Below are positions 24,901-37,559 of a stretch of 64,000 nucleotides of DNA, in pieces (positions within the stretch are counted from its first letter, which is position 1; every line of letters begins with the position of its first letter). The notes below the pieces were generated by a model. That model had not been told where the DNA came from and did no database searches. It saw nothing but the letters and a program-made list of their open reading frames with translations. Position numbers and translations under genes: made by a program. Origin of the DNA: Diplodia intermedia (lineage: Eukaryota > Ascomycota > Dothideomycetes > Botryosphaeriales > Botryosphaeriaceae); the NCBI GenBank assembly GCA_021495925.1, contig JAKEKT010000020.1:372001-436000 (forward strand), given 5' to 3'.

Positions 24901-26899
24901 AAAAGTATAGTAAGTAAGCTCTCTTCTTAAAGAGAGTCTTTTCGACTAGTTAGATTTATTTAGCTTTCTTCTATTAAAGACTAATACTCGCTTACTATTT
25001 ATTATAACTAGTCGAAGTATTACTACTAGTAAACTAGCTATATAACTCTACTTCTAAATCTAGAAACTAGAAAAGAGCTCTAAATAGAGATTACTTAATT
25101 AGAATTTAAATTTTAGCTTTTTAGTCTTATTAGCTTAGTTACTAACTATACTAGATAGCCGTAGATACTAGTAGAAACGGCTACTTTAGCTTAAATATTC
25201 GCTATTTAGTTGTTTTCTTTCGGTTCTCGCTCGTTTTTACTCTAAATCGAACGCGGCGAGAGCGCCGAGAATAAGAAGAAGCTAAAAAAGAGAATAGAAG
25301 AAGAAAAATAAGTAAAATAAGCGTTTAGCGATACGTATTTAGACCTCGTTAGATAAGTCGTTTAATTACTATCGTCTAGTAGTAATCTTTATTTATTCTA
25401 AGAACTTAGCCGTTAAGCTAGCTTTTAGAGCTAAGAAAAAGAGATCTAGTAGTTCGAGTTAATTCTTCTTTAGCCCGTCTTTTAAGAGAATCTAAGAATT
25501 TCTATAAAAAGAGTAGAAGAGAAGTAGATAGCGTAATATTTATCTAGTCGTACGGCTATATCTATACTAGTTATTTTCGGCGTAGTTAAGACGATAAAAA
25601 TAGAACTTAAAGTATTCGTATTTAATCTTTAGTTAGTAAAAGACGAAGGCTATTTCTTTAATTTTTATAAAAGATTTAAGTCGTCGCCCTATCTCTAAAC
25701 TAAAGATACGTTTATAAAGCGAGTCTATCGTCGATTTAAGCTTCTTTTTCTACTCTTTATAGGTCTTCTACTTAATCTTACTTCGATAGAAGTTTAGAGA
25801 AGTAGAAGTTCTTCTAATAGAGTACTTTATAGCGCTTTTAGCGAGCTAATTAGCGTACTTATTATCTAGAACGTTCTTATAGCCGAAGTACTATTCTAGA
25901 GAGACGATATTTTCTCTATCTCTTAGCTTTTTAGCTAAACTAATAGCCTAAACTTATTAATCTTATTTAGGCGTATTAAAGAGCTTCTTTAGTCTAAGAA
26001 TCGCGGTCTAGTTATTCGCGTAGATTCTTATATCTTTATCGCGGACCCGGCTTCTAACGGCGAAGTTAAGAGCTATTACTAGTTCTTCTATCTTATTATT
26101 ATATACTAGATTCTTCGAACTAAGATTCTTATAAATCTAGCGCGTCGGGTTCTCTTTAGATTAGCTAAAGTTAAAAACTACTACTTCGACGCCTATATTT
26201 CTATTTAAAGATAGAACGAAAGCGTTAAAGTAGATAGCTATTTAATTAGAGAGTACCCTCTTAATATTAAGTACGTAGGCTAAAGCCTACTTCTTTTTAT
26301 TTAGAGGGCTAATCGTAGCCGCGTAGAAAAGATCGATAGTCTATAGTAAAAAGTAGAAGAAGTCGACTTCTTTTAAGAGAGTAAGTTACTCTCTAAGAAG
26401 AAGTTTAATCTTTTTTAACTACGTAAACGTTTCTATTTTTTATTAGTCTAGATTTATCTTCTCTAGTTTAATTTAAAGAGGGTAGAATTCTTCGAGTAAA
26501 TTTATTCTAAGAGCGTATTTTCGTAACCGCTTATTTAGACGAATGTTCGCTAGTAGAATTCTACTCTCTATTTCTAGAGAAATTATAGAGGCGGTTTTAA
26601 AAACTTCTAGAATCTTTCGTAGAGTAAGATTCTAAAGAACTCTTAATTAATAAGTAAACCGCCTCTAGTTTTTCTAGTAGATTTTAGAGTCGTAGTCTAT
26701 AATCGTAGTTACGTAAGCTAAATAAAGCTAGCGAACTACGTAGAAGAAGAGCCTTCTCTTAATATTAGTAAGTCTAAAGAGACGATAGAAGACTAAATAA
26801 GTCTAACTAATTCTTTTAGATACGTACGTCTTAAAGATAAATTCGTAGTTAAAGTAGATTTCTAGCTACTTAATCTAATTCTTAGATTCTACTATATTT

Positions 26900-27568
26900 C
26901 TCGTAGATAATATAATAGAGACTAAGTAGGGTTTTAAGTTCTCTTTAAAAGAGCGGGCGAAGTATATAAGCTTCGTCTTCTTAAGATTAAATTCGATATA
27001 GTTTTTATAGTCTCGTATAAAGAGTCTTTTTATCTTCTTCTCTAATATCTTCTTATTACTCTTTTAGCTATCTAAGCTAGCTATTATCGTAATATCGTCG
27101 ATATAAGAGAGAAAAGAAGTCTTAGAGATAAAAAATATCTCTTAAAGATAGATTAAGAAGAGAATAGATAAGACTAGACTTTCTTATAAAATATTTATTT
27201 TAATTAGACTAAACTCTTCTTCTTCTTCGTTAAACGCGAGGCTTAATATTCGTATTAATATAAACGACTTTATCTACGCGAGTAGATTAATTAATATGCT
27301 AATTCGAGCTATTATAGCTAGAAGTTATTCTTCGACTATATAATTAAAGGCGCTTTTAATATTAAGAAAAAGTATAAAGGTCTTACGTTTAAGACGGCGG
27401 TTCTTCTCTACTTTATTTAATAAAAGTATTATAATATTAATCGCGGATTTCTTTAATCTTCTTTTAATTTAGATATAGTAAAGAAGGTCGAAGATCTTCG
27501 CTAAATAGTCTAGTCTTTTAGTTGTAATTCGTTCTAGTACTTTTCTAAGATAATTAAGAAGAGAAATA
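26900..27568 (-). pseudogene. LINE B reverse transcriptase relic
   Basis: Minus strand, TAA/TAG read through. The relic shows a typical LINE RT order: LERITTKRLDYLAKIF, then a K-rich KTFILFLNIKSAFN segment equivalent to the FLDVKGAFD motif, then FLSYIDDITIIASLDS, with the YIDDI catalytic motif at 27,091-27,105. The Asp pair is still intact here, unlike LINE A. Frameshifts could not be excluded by eye. The reading is interrupted on its upstream side by the 150-bp plus-strand LINE tail. Confidence 0.78.
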
Positions 27569-27718
27569 TAAGTATATCGTTTCTAATACTCTTCTAGAAC
27601 CCTTCTCCGATACGTATATATTTAGATATATAGATAGAAGCGGGCCCTTTTAAGAAACCTCGTCTCTAATAGTTCTAGACTCTAGAAAGACGTTAAACTA
27701 AATAAATAAATAAATAAA
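27569..27718 (+). mobile_element. 150-bp 5'-truncated LINE tail (or SINE) in opposite orientation
   Basis: This segment matches, in reverse, the last 150 bp or so of LINEs A, B and C, including the (AAAT)n tail at its right end. It is flanked by a perfect 14-bp duplication TAAGAAGAGAAATA (27,555-27,568 and 27,719-27,732). LINE A lacks it at the corresponding place near 31,530 and so represents the empty site. It is either a 5'-truncated LINE copy or a SINE that borrowed the LINE tail. Confidence 0.82.
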
Positions 27719-28599
27719 TAAGAAGAGAAATAATACGATAGAACTTCGAGTCTATAATATCGCTCTTTTTCTTACTTAAGATTACTCTAGTAGTCGTACG
27801 CTAGCCCGTTAGATAATAGCCGTAAGCGAATAGCGTAGAAAAGACCTTATTAAAGACGTTAAACTTTACTCTAAACGTATAAATAATAATTTTCTATATA
27901 ATAGCGTCTAGTCTCGGTATTTTTTCTTTAATTTATATAAAGCACGTATTCTTAATCTCTCTTAAACTAAGCTTCGGCTAGTTCTAGCGTTTAGAGACGT
28001 AGCTTTACTAGTTAAAAGAGATAATAGAAGAAGACGGCGAAAAAAGCTTCTTTTTAAGAACTAAATATTTCTTCTTAAAACTATCTTCTAGACGTTTTTT
28101 CGTATACGTATCGTAACTAATCTTAGAGATTCTAGCATGCGTTCTAGACTTAGTATAAGCTATAGCCTTAAAGATAGTCTTAAAAAATTCTTTTTCTAGA
28201 AATAAATTCTAGTATTCGCGTTTAGCCCTCTTAATCGCTTCGAAGTAGATATTTTAACTATTTAAGTATCTTTACTTACTCTCTTTTATACGTAGAGATT
28301 TAAAAGTATTAGTCTCTTTTTATAGTCGTCTTCGTTCTTCTAAAAGCTTATTTAACTACTACGGTTTAGATCGAGCTTTTAGTTTTAATCGAGAAATAGA
28401 AAGGTCCGCCGTAGTAGATATAGTCTAGTTAAGACTTATCTCTAGAGTATCTAACGCGAGTATTTAGCGAATCGAACCCTCTATTAAGTTTCTAGAGATA
28501 TCTTTTAATAGAGGATTTAATTCTAAGCTTTTTAGAGCTTTAAATACTATCGTCTCTATCTATTATTTAAAGACCTTCTAAAACTTAGACTAGTCGGTC

Positions 28600-29350
28600 T
28601 TTCCCGTATTAAATCTAGCGGTAGTAGCTATTATAGAAGGTCTTATATAGTCTACCGGTTCTAGACTAAATAGAATCGCCTTATAATTAAAATCGAAGTC
28701 CGCGATCGTTTACTAGTCGATAATTCTATTAGCTAAAACTAACGTAACTAGCGTAAGATTAATAACCGTCTCTCTTTCTAAATAAAGGCGATAGAAGATA
28801 TCTTTCTCTTCTTTATTTAAGAGAGATAGATTATTTTCTTTAAACTATTCGACTAGCCGATTAGCGCTAGACGAGAAGAAAGATTTCGAATCTTATTAAA
28901 GATAATAAATATTAAAATTATTAATAACTATAGTCTACGTTCTAAGTAATTACTATTATAGAACGCGTTCTAGAATATACTAGAAATCGTTATCTATTTA
29001 ATTCTTTTAGTTATATAAGTTAAGTAGCTTAAACTTAGACTTACGCTACTCTATACTTAAAACTATTAGATTAAAACTTTACTAGAATTCGGTCTCTAAA
29101 TTTATCTTCGTTTCTCTAAGAAAGCGAAAAACGTAGATTAATATTTAAGGTCTAAGATCGAAAGAATAGACCGATAGAATTTAGATAAACGAGAGATAGT
29201 TAATTAATTAAAAGCCTAAGTTCTTATAGAATAAGATATACGATTCTTAGTAAAGAACGAGGTCTATCTTTAACTCTACTATAATATCTAGAATAAATTT
29301 CGTTATCGAAATACTTCTATTTAAGTTAGCTTATAGAACCCGTAAAGAAC
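28600..29350 (-). pseudogene. LINE B apurinic-type endonuclease relic
   Basis: Minus strand with read-through. A block near 28,800-28,922 reads as the C-terminal half of a LINE endonuclease: NNFNIYYL (for GDFN-type H-P-W motif), then RLVEWFKENNLSLLNKEEK and DIFYR. This matches the fungal Tad1-type pattern of GDFN, IEWLEENNLSLLN and TFYR. The Asp of GDFN has become Asn, consistent with RIP. Outer limits are approximate. Confidence 0.62.
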
Positions 29351-32300
29351 TTATTAAAAACGAGTTTATTTAGAGTTCTTTAGAGCGTTTCTTAGCCCTT
29401 TAAGCTTTTTAGTCTTATAGAAGACGCTACTAATAAAGAAGCGTTTTAAGATAGTTTAGCGAGCCTTATCTTTAGTCTTAAAGACTAGAACGAGCGAGAA
29501 TTATAGTCGTTCTTCTCTTATCGCCTTTAATATAAGCTAGTAGAAGGTGCTAATAATCTTAAAATCTAAATTAAAGATAGTAACTTCGAATTAAATAACC
29601 TCTTTAAACTTCTCGCGAGAGAGAATAAAGAAGTTCTATATAAATACGTCGTATACTACTACTTTAAATCACGTATAATTCTTTATAATTAATCGAATAG
29701 AAATAATCTAGTTAATTATAGTCTTATTCTTTAAAAGAAATTCGGCGAAGAAGAACTTATACGCGATAAGAATAAGATTCTTTTTTAAAGAAAGAAAGAC
29801 TATAGTAATAATAGACTTATTCTTATTTCGCTAGTTTAAGAATATCTTATTAAAGACGTTACGTAGGCTAAATAATAAGAGGTCTTTAATCTTCGTAGTT
29901 AAAGTAAGAACTACTTAGCGAATAGTCTTCTTAGATATAAAAGTCTTCTACGCGAGGTTCTTTTACTTTTTTTTTAAAACGAGAATAAACTTATTCGCGT
30001 TTACTAAGGCTTTTATCGCTATAGAGGCGTACGTAGGCGTTAACTAGCTCGATACTATAATAGACCTCTACGTAAAATAAACCGATTATATATTCGCGTA
30101 TATAGGCCTCTACGAGAGCTACTTTAAGAAAAAAACGGCGATAGACTTTAAGAGAATTCTTATAGTTTTTATAAGATCTATCGCGGTCTTTTCTAAGACT
30201 TATATCTATATAGTAAGAATCGAGCTAGCTTTATTCGCGGTTCTTTTAATTTCGATAAACTATCGCATAATCTTAATTAGATCTAAAATAGACCTCTATT
30301 CTTTTCTAGTCTTTAAGAGGTTAGTAACTATAATAAGAAGACTAAGAGATTAATTAATAGTCTCTTACGTAGTTTTTAATAAAAGTATTATACTTTTCTC
30401 GCTTTCTTCGTAGTAGATAAAGTAAAAGATAGATAATTCGCTCTTTCTTTTTATCGAGAAAGTTAAAATAACTATTAAGACGCGTTATTTAAGTAGATCC
30501 TCTTAAATAAAGAGTTCTTTCGTTAATTTAAGGGTTAAAGACTCTATAGCGACCCTTAATAATAAGATAGACGTAGCTAGAGGTTTCTTAAAGTTTTTTA
30601 TAACTATATTTATAGTCTCGAAGTCCTCTACCTATATTAAGAGAGATAGAATAGAGTTCGAAGAGAAAGAATTCTACTTTAAAGAAGTTATTCTAGGTCT
30701 AAAAGAAGAATTTTTAAGCTCTTTCTAAAAGAAAACGTATAGAAAGAAGTATAAATAGAAGAAAAAGACTAGAAAATAAATTATCGACTTTAGTTTTATC
30801 TAAACTAAGCCGTAAATAAAAGAAATCTAGGCCGAAGTAAGAGTTTTTCTTAATTACTTACTTTCTAGAAGTAAACGAAGGGGCTAATAGAGCCGATATA
30901 AGCGTTAAAGATTTTAGAAAATCGAATAACGTCTTAGCGTAGAGCTCGAACCGATTAAAATATCTATATACGTAAAACTCTTTAGTAAGGCCTAAGAAAG
31001 AGGCTTCTAGTAGGCTTTAAAATAGAATTTCTAGACGTAGAAGAGAGCTATTATAATATAACTTTAAAAATAAATTTCTTAGTGCCTTATAATACTCTAT
31101 ATACGATTTAGTACGAATTCGAGTAATTTTTAAGGATAGAGAGGGCTACGAAGTTCTAGCTAGTCTAGTACTATCTAGAATATCTCTTCTTCCACGTATT
31201 ACGTAATAGCGCGTACGTTTACGAAGCTAAGAATCGAGATTCTAGCTAAGAAAATTAAGGGCTTTCGAACGGTATTAGTCTTAGCGTAATTCTCGAGAGT
31301 CGAATTCGAAGAAGTTATATTTATAAAGACGCTTTTAATATTAAGAAAAAGTATAAAGATTTTACGTTTAAGATAATAATTCTTCTCTACTTTATTTAAT
31401 AAAAGTATTATAATATTAATCGTAAATTTCTTTAATCTTCTTCTAATTTAGATATAGTATAGAAGATTAAAGATCTTTACTAGATAGTCTAGTCTTTTAG
31501 TTATAATTTATTTAAGTACTTTTTTAAGATAATTAAGTAAAGAGATAATTTAATAGAACTTTAAGTCCGCGATATTTTTTTTTCTTTACTAAGAATTATC
31601 TCGATAGTCGTACGCTAGCTCGTAAAGTAATACTTATAGGCGAATAATATAAAAAAGATCTTATTAAAGACGCTAAACTTCGCTCTAAACGCGTAAATAA
31701 TAATTTTCTATATAATAGTATCTAGTTTCGGCGTTTTTCTCTTAATTTACGTAGAATACGTATTCTTAATCTTTCTTAAACTAAGCTTCGGCTAGTTCTA
31801 GTATTTAGAGACGTAGCTTTACTAGTTAAAGAGAACGATAGAAGAAAGTAATAAAAAGAGTCTCTTTTTAAAAGCTAAATACTTTCTCTTAAAGCTATCT
31901 TTTAGACGTTTTCTTATATACGTATTATAGCTAATCTTAGAAATTCTAGTATACGTTCTAGACTTAGTATAAGCTATAGCCTTAAAAATAGTTTTAGAAA
32001 TTTCTTTTTTAAAAAAAGAGTTTTAGTATTTACGTTTAGCTCTTTTAACTATCTCGAAGTAGATATTTTAGTTATTTAAGTATCGCCGCTTATTCTTTTT
32101 TATACGTAGAGATTTAAAAGTATTATTCTCTTTTTATAGTTATCTTTATTCTTCTAAAAGCTCGTTTAATTACTATAGTTTAGATCGAGCTTCTAACTTT
32201 AATTAAAAAATAAATAGGTTTACTATAATAGATATAGTCTAGTTAAGGCTTATCTCTAAAGCATCTAGCGTAAATATTTAATAAATCGAATCTTCTATTA

Positions 32301-35157
32301 AGTCTTAAGAGATATCTTTTAATAGAGAATTTAACTCTAAGCTTTTTAGAGTCTTAAATATTATTATCTTTATCTATTATTTAAAGATATTTTAAAACTT
32401 AGGCTAGTCGACCTTTTTTATATTAAATCTAGTAATAGTAGCTATCGTAAAAGGTTTCGTATAGCCCGCTAATTCTAGACTAAATAGAATTATCTTATAA
32501 TTAAAATTAAAGTTTATAATTATTTACTAGTTAATAATTCTATTAGCTAAAGCTAACGTAGTAAGTATAAGATTAATAATTATCTCTCTTTCTAGATAAG
32601 AGTAGTAAAAGATATTCTTATTCTCTTTATTTAAGAAAGATAGATCGTTTTCTTCTAATTATTCTACTAGTCGATTAGCGCTAAATAAGAAGAAAGATTC
32701 TAGATTCTACTAAGAATAATAAATATTAAAATCTCTAGCTACTATAGTCTATATTTTAAGAGGTTATTATTATAGAACGCGTTCTAGAGTAAGCCGAGAA
32801 TTATTATTTATTTAATTCTTCTAGTTATATAAGTTAAGTAGCTTAAACTTTAACTTTCGCTACTCTATACTTAGAACTATTAGATTAAAACTTTACTAGA
32901 ATTCGACCTCTAAATTTACCTTCGTTTCTCTAAGAAAGCGAAAAATATAAATTAATATTTAAGATCTTAAATTAAAAGAATAGACTAATAGAATTTAAAT
33001 AAATAAGAGATAATTAATCGACTAAAAGTCTAAGTTCTCGTAGAATAAGATATATAATTTTTAATAAAGAACGAGGTCTATCTTTAACTCTACTATAATA
33101 TTTAGAATAAATTTTATTATTAAAATACTTCTATTTAAGTTAGCTTATAGAACTCGTAAAGAACTTATTTAAAATAAGTTTATTTAGAGTTCTTTAGAGT
33201 ATTTCTTAGTCTTCTTAGCTTCTTCGTCTTAGCGAATACGCTATAAATATAAAGATATTTAGAGATAATCTTTTAAGTCTTCTCTTTAATTTTAAACGTA
33301 AGAACTAGCGAGTTTATAGACTACTTTATTCTCTTAGCCTCTAGCGTAAGCTAGTAAAGGGCGTTAATAATCTTTAAATCGTTATTATAATTCTTAATTT
33401 TAGTTTAAATAGCCTCGCTAAAGTTCTCGCGAAAGAGAATTAAAAGATCTTATATAGATACGCTATATACTACTATCTTATACTACGTACGGTTTTTTAT
33501 AATCGATCGAGTAGAAATAATTTAATTAATTATCGTCTTATTCTTTAAAAGAAATTTAATAAAGAAATTCTTATACGCGATAAATATAATATTCTTTTTT
33601 AACGAGAGAGAGACTATTATAATTATAGATCTTATTCTTTTAAGCTAGTTTAAAAACGCTTTATTAAAGATATTTTATAGCTTAAAGAACGAGAAGTCCG
33701 CGATTTTTATAGCTAACGTAAGAACGATTTATTAAATAACTTTCTTAGATATAGAGACCTTTAACTTCTTTTTTAAAGAAGAGATAATTTATAGTCCTTC
33801 TTTTAACGCGGTAATAGTAGCTATTAAGATATATATAGACTAGCTAGATACTATAATTAGCTATTATACGAGCTTTAAATATTACGAAATCGCGAGAGTA
33901 GTTCTTTATAAGGCCTAGTTTAAGAAAATAGTAATAGCGAACTTAAATAAGTTCTTTATTTTCTTCGCGAGGTCTATCGCGATTCTTTCGAGGGCTTAAA
34001 CTTACGTAGTAAGAACCGCGCTAGCTTTATCTATAATTTTATTTATTTTAGTATATTATCGTACGATCTTAATTAGATCTAGAATAGACCTCTATTTTTT
34101 CTTAAAGAAGACGAGATTTATAGTCTTAACTAAAAGACTAAGTACGTATTTTATAATCTCTTTTAACGACTATAGATTTATTTTAAGTTATCGTACGTTC
34201 TTAATATCTAGATTAATATAAGATTTAAAGACGAATTAAAAGTTTAATATTTCTCTCTTTATAAAAGAGATTAGTATAACTCTTAGAAAGAGTTATTTCT
34301 TACGTAGATTCTTTTACGAAAAGAGATTTTTTATAAATTTAAAGATTAAGAGGTCTAGCGTAGCTACTATTAAAAGAGACGTAGACGTAGTTAAAAGATT
34401 TTTAAAGTTTTCTATAGTTATATTTATAGTCTTAAAGTCTATATTCTATGTTAGAGAAAATAGAGTAGAACTTAAAGAAGATAAATTCTACTTTAAAGAA
34501 GATATTCTAGATTCGTAAGAGAATTTCTAAGCTCTTTCTATAAGAAAAACGTATAGAAATAATAGAAATAGACGAAAAATAGACTAGAAGTAAATTATTA
34601 GCTTTAATTTCGTCTAAACTAAGCTATAAATAAAAGAAATCTAGGTTAAGATAAGGGCTTTTCTTAATTACTTACTCTCTAGAAGTAAATAAAGAGGCCG
34701 ATAAAGCTAACGTAAATATTAAAGATTTTAAAGAGTCGAGAAACGCCTTAGCGTTAAGCTTAAATTATACGAAACGTCTATATACGTAAAACTCTTTAGT
34801 AAGGTTTAGAAAAGAGGCTTTTAATAGGCTTTAAAGTAGAATTTTTAGACGTAGAAAAGAGCTATCGTAATATAACTTTAAAAATAAATTTCTTAGTATT
34901 ATACGATTCTCTATATAAAGTTTAGAGCGAATTCGAGCGGTTTTTAAAAATAGAAAGAGCTATAAAGCTCTAGCTAGTCTAGTACTATTTAAGACACCTC
35001 TTTTTCTACGTACTACGTAATAGCGCGTACGTCTATAAAGCTAAGAATTAAGATTCTAGCTAAGAAAATTAAGGGCTTTTAAATAATATCGGTCTTAGCG
35101 TAATTCTTAAGAGTTAAATTCGAAGGTATATCTTTAAAAGTAGTATTTATTATAGTA

Positions 35158-36820
35158 GATAATAAGAGAAACTTCGCTTTAGTACTAGAGATAATAATAG
35201 TATATTACTTACTTACTTTTTAGTTAATTAGACTACTAAATAGCTAGAAGAGAAAGTCTTAGATAAATCTTCTAATATTAGTATTTATAGTAAACGAGAT
35301 ATCGCTACTATAGAGAAAGATCTTCTATAAATATTTACTAATACTATTATACTTAATAGCGAGGTATTTACTTTTAATAAGATATAAGAGAACGTATATA
35401 GCGAGATTCTAGTATCTTTTAAATAAATTCTATATAAACTCTATAAAACGAGAGGCGATAAAGACGATATTAGATTAAGTATAAATAGCTATAAAGTTAA
35501 TTAAGTCGATCTTCTATTAATATATGTATACGTTCTAATTAATCGTTTTATTTATCGATTTCTAAAGATTCTCTATAGATAGAAGAGTTCTAGAATATCT
35601 ATAATATTTAAAATTAAATTTAGTAGCTAGTTTCTTAATATATAAGTTTTAGACGATCTAGATCTTTTTATTAAAACGATTATAAATAATATAAATAATA
35701 AGAAACTACTCTAGTTTATTTAAAATTCTAAATTTATACGTCTTAAGAAGCTTTTATTATAGCTCTCTTACTTTCTTCTTATAGCTTCTATAGTAGATTA
35801 TAATAATATCGTCTACGAAGAAGAAGAGTATAACGTATTAATTTTAATATAGATAGTTAACTTTTAGAACTTTATTTAATTTAAGATTAAGAAGAGTTAA
35901 GAATAGATTTTTATATTAGAGAGCTAGTAATTATTTAAGATTATAAAGCGCTTAAAAAAGACGAAATATCTAGTCTTAGCCTCTAATTAGATACTTTTAA
36001 AGAAGATATATTTCTTCTAGAAGCTTATAGTAGATTTTCTTATTAATATAGCTATTTATAAAGATATTAACTACGTTCGTCTACTATATCTCTAGATTAA
36101 ATACAACTATAAGTACTATAATTACTCTAAACGTTCTAGCTACTAATATTATAGTAAAGGTCTCGATTTTAGTAACTTAAAGATTATCTCTTACGTAGAG
36201 TCTTATCTTATACTTAATTAAATATTTCTTCGTATTAAATTTATATTTAAATATTTATATAAGAGAAAGAATCTTCTTATTAGTCTTATTTACGTTCGAT
36301 TAGAATATAAGTTTAAAGATTTAATAGCTAATTAGAGTAATTAGCTTTATTATAAGAGTAGTAATAAATTTCTCTTTCTTAAAATAAATAATTAATTACT
36401 TATAATTAGAAGGTTTAGTTAAAAGCTAGTTACGATAAGTCTTTCTTAAACTAGTCTACTTATTAAAAACTACTTTAAAGACTATATAATAGACTAAAGC
36501 GCTTAAGTAACGCGTTTTCTCTAGTATTATTATATATATATTTTTTCTAGATAATTATATAGTTCTTCTTATTCTTTTAGAGAGAATATTTACTATATTA
36601 AAATTATTAGTAATAGTATTCGCTTTAGATACTCTATTACTTAAATCTACTTTTAGAGTCTATAGCGTATCGTACTAAGTAAATAGAAGACGTAGAAGAT
36701 AAGTAGAGAATTCTTTTTATAGTAGTTAAGAATAAGATTCTTTCTCTATTAAAGTCGGGCTTAGTAGATAAGATTAAATATTACTTATTTTAGTTATTAT
36801 ATTATTATCTTTAGAGTCTA
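35158..36820 (-). pseudogene. copia reverse transcriptase and RNase H relic
   Basis: Minus strand with TAA/TAG read through. In order from high to low coordinate: a linker; the RT core with YKFNTKKYLIKYKIRLYVRDNL-like text (for YKFD..GYL.KCKARLVVRGD) and AARTFRVIIA; then FVDDIIIIY at about 35,818-35,839; then the typical copia LEWFLGIRI/QKSYI..L region; and the RNase H start SSTKAKFLLLSTTIN next to the LINE A target site. The RT Asp pair is intact. On the high side the relic stops at the inferred Helitron junction at 36,820. Confidence 0.8.
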
Positions 36821-36910
36821 TCTACTCTATATCTATATATATATTAAAATATAGTTACTCTTAGCGCCCGAGGTTTTACCTATTTTTATTACATATTAAA
36901 ATCAGCCCTC

Positions 36911-37222
36911 TAGCCTTCGTACCGCGATGCACCTTTAACGCTTCGAGTAATCTCTTAACTTTATATATAAAAGTTATAGAGCTCGCAATTCTCTATAATT
37001 TGGTCTAGAAATCGTAAGAATCCGTCGTAATTTAACCGAGAAATCGTATAAGAAGGCGAAAGGTACGTGATTTTAATTACCTCTTTAGCCTTCGCACCGC
37101 GATGCACCTCTAACGCTTTAAGTAATCTCTTAACTTTATATATAAAAGTTATAGAGCTCGCGATTCTCTATAATTTAGTCTAGAAATCGTAAGAATTCGT
37201 CGTAGTTTAACCGAGAAATTTC
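36911..37222. repeat. Two direct copies of a 175-bp unit
   Basis: Copy 1 starts at 36,911 and copy 2 at 37,086, with spacing 175 bp. They share, with few differences, the order ACCGCGATGCACC, AATCTCTTAACTTTATATAT and CTATAATTT.GTCTAGAAATCG. A palindromic ACTTTATATATAAAAGT core could form a hairpin. Both copies keep TG and CA within GATGCACC, unusual in this block. They lie just inside the inferred 5' end of the Helitron-like unit. Confidence 0.75.
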
Positions 37223-37559
37223 TTTATTTCTATTATTATCGTCGCGTGTAAGACGACTTCGTTTATACGACCGACGGCACTAGATTATAGTTAGCCCGGC
37301 TTACGGCTATAATAATAAACGCGTCGCGTCGCGTTAACTTTATACTTATAATATCTTTCTCTTATTAGTTATATCGTTCTCTCTAGTTATATCGTTCTCT
37401 CTAGTTATACCGTCGTCTATAGATCTTTATAAGCGTTTTTATAGTAACTACTTACTTTTAAAGTCTTCTTCTAACTTTCGTAAGCTAAATAGTATCTACT
37501 TTAAAAACTATATATTCTATCGCGTAAAAGTAAGCGTCTTTACTTCTATCTTTATAATA

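Larger units (their letters stand above)
24653..31324 (-). mobile_element. LINE B (Tad1-like), nested inside LINE A
   Basis: Full-length LINE inserted into the RT region of LINE A. A 12-bp duplication AAAGACGCTTTT flanks it (24,641-24,652 and 31,325-31,336). The LINE A sequence TTAATATTAAG resumes right after the second copy, as in the uninterrupted homologous site near 27,352. The length is 6,672 bp, or 6,508 bp without the 150-bp tail insertion and its 14-bp duplication, almost identical to LINE A. Order on the minus strand: ORF1 region (about 31,200-29,400), endonuclease, RT, C-terminal region, then the 3' tail with (AAAT)n at 24,653. Confidence 0.84.
21952..35145 (-). mobile_element. LINE A (Tad1-like non-LTR retrotransposon), interrupted by LINE B
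   Basis: Minus-strand LINE with its 3' end at the left, ending in an (AAAT)n tail (TTTA repeats on the plus strand from about 21,952). A 12-bp target duplication TTTATTATAGTA flanks it at 21,940-21,951 and 35,146-35,157. It sits in the copia RNase H coding region. Its two halves, 21,952-24,652 and 31,337-35,145, sum to 6,510 bp. It carries EN, RT and an upstream ORF1 region collinear with LINE B. The catalytic Asp pair of RT reads YINNI (24,386-24,400), the change expected from C-to-T RIP of the complementary strand. Fully degraded. Confidence 0.82.
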
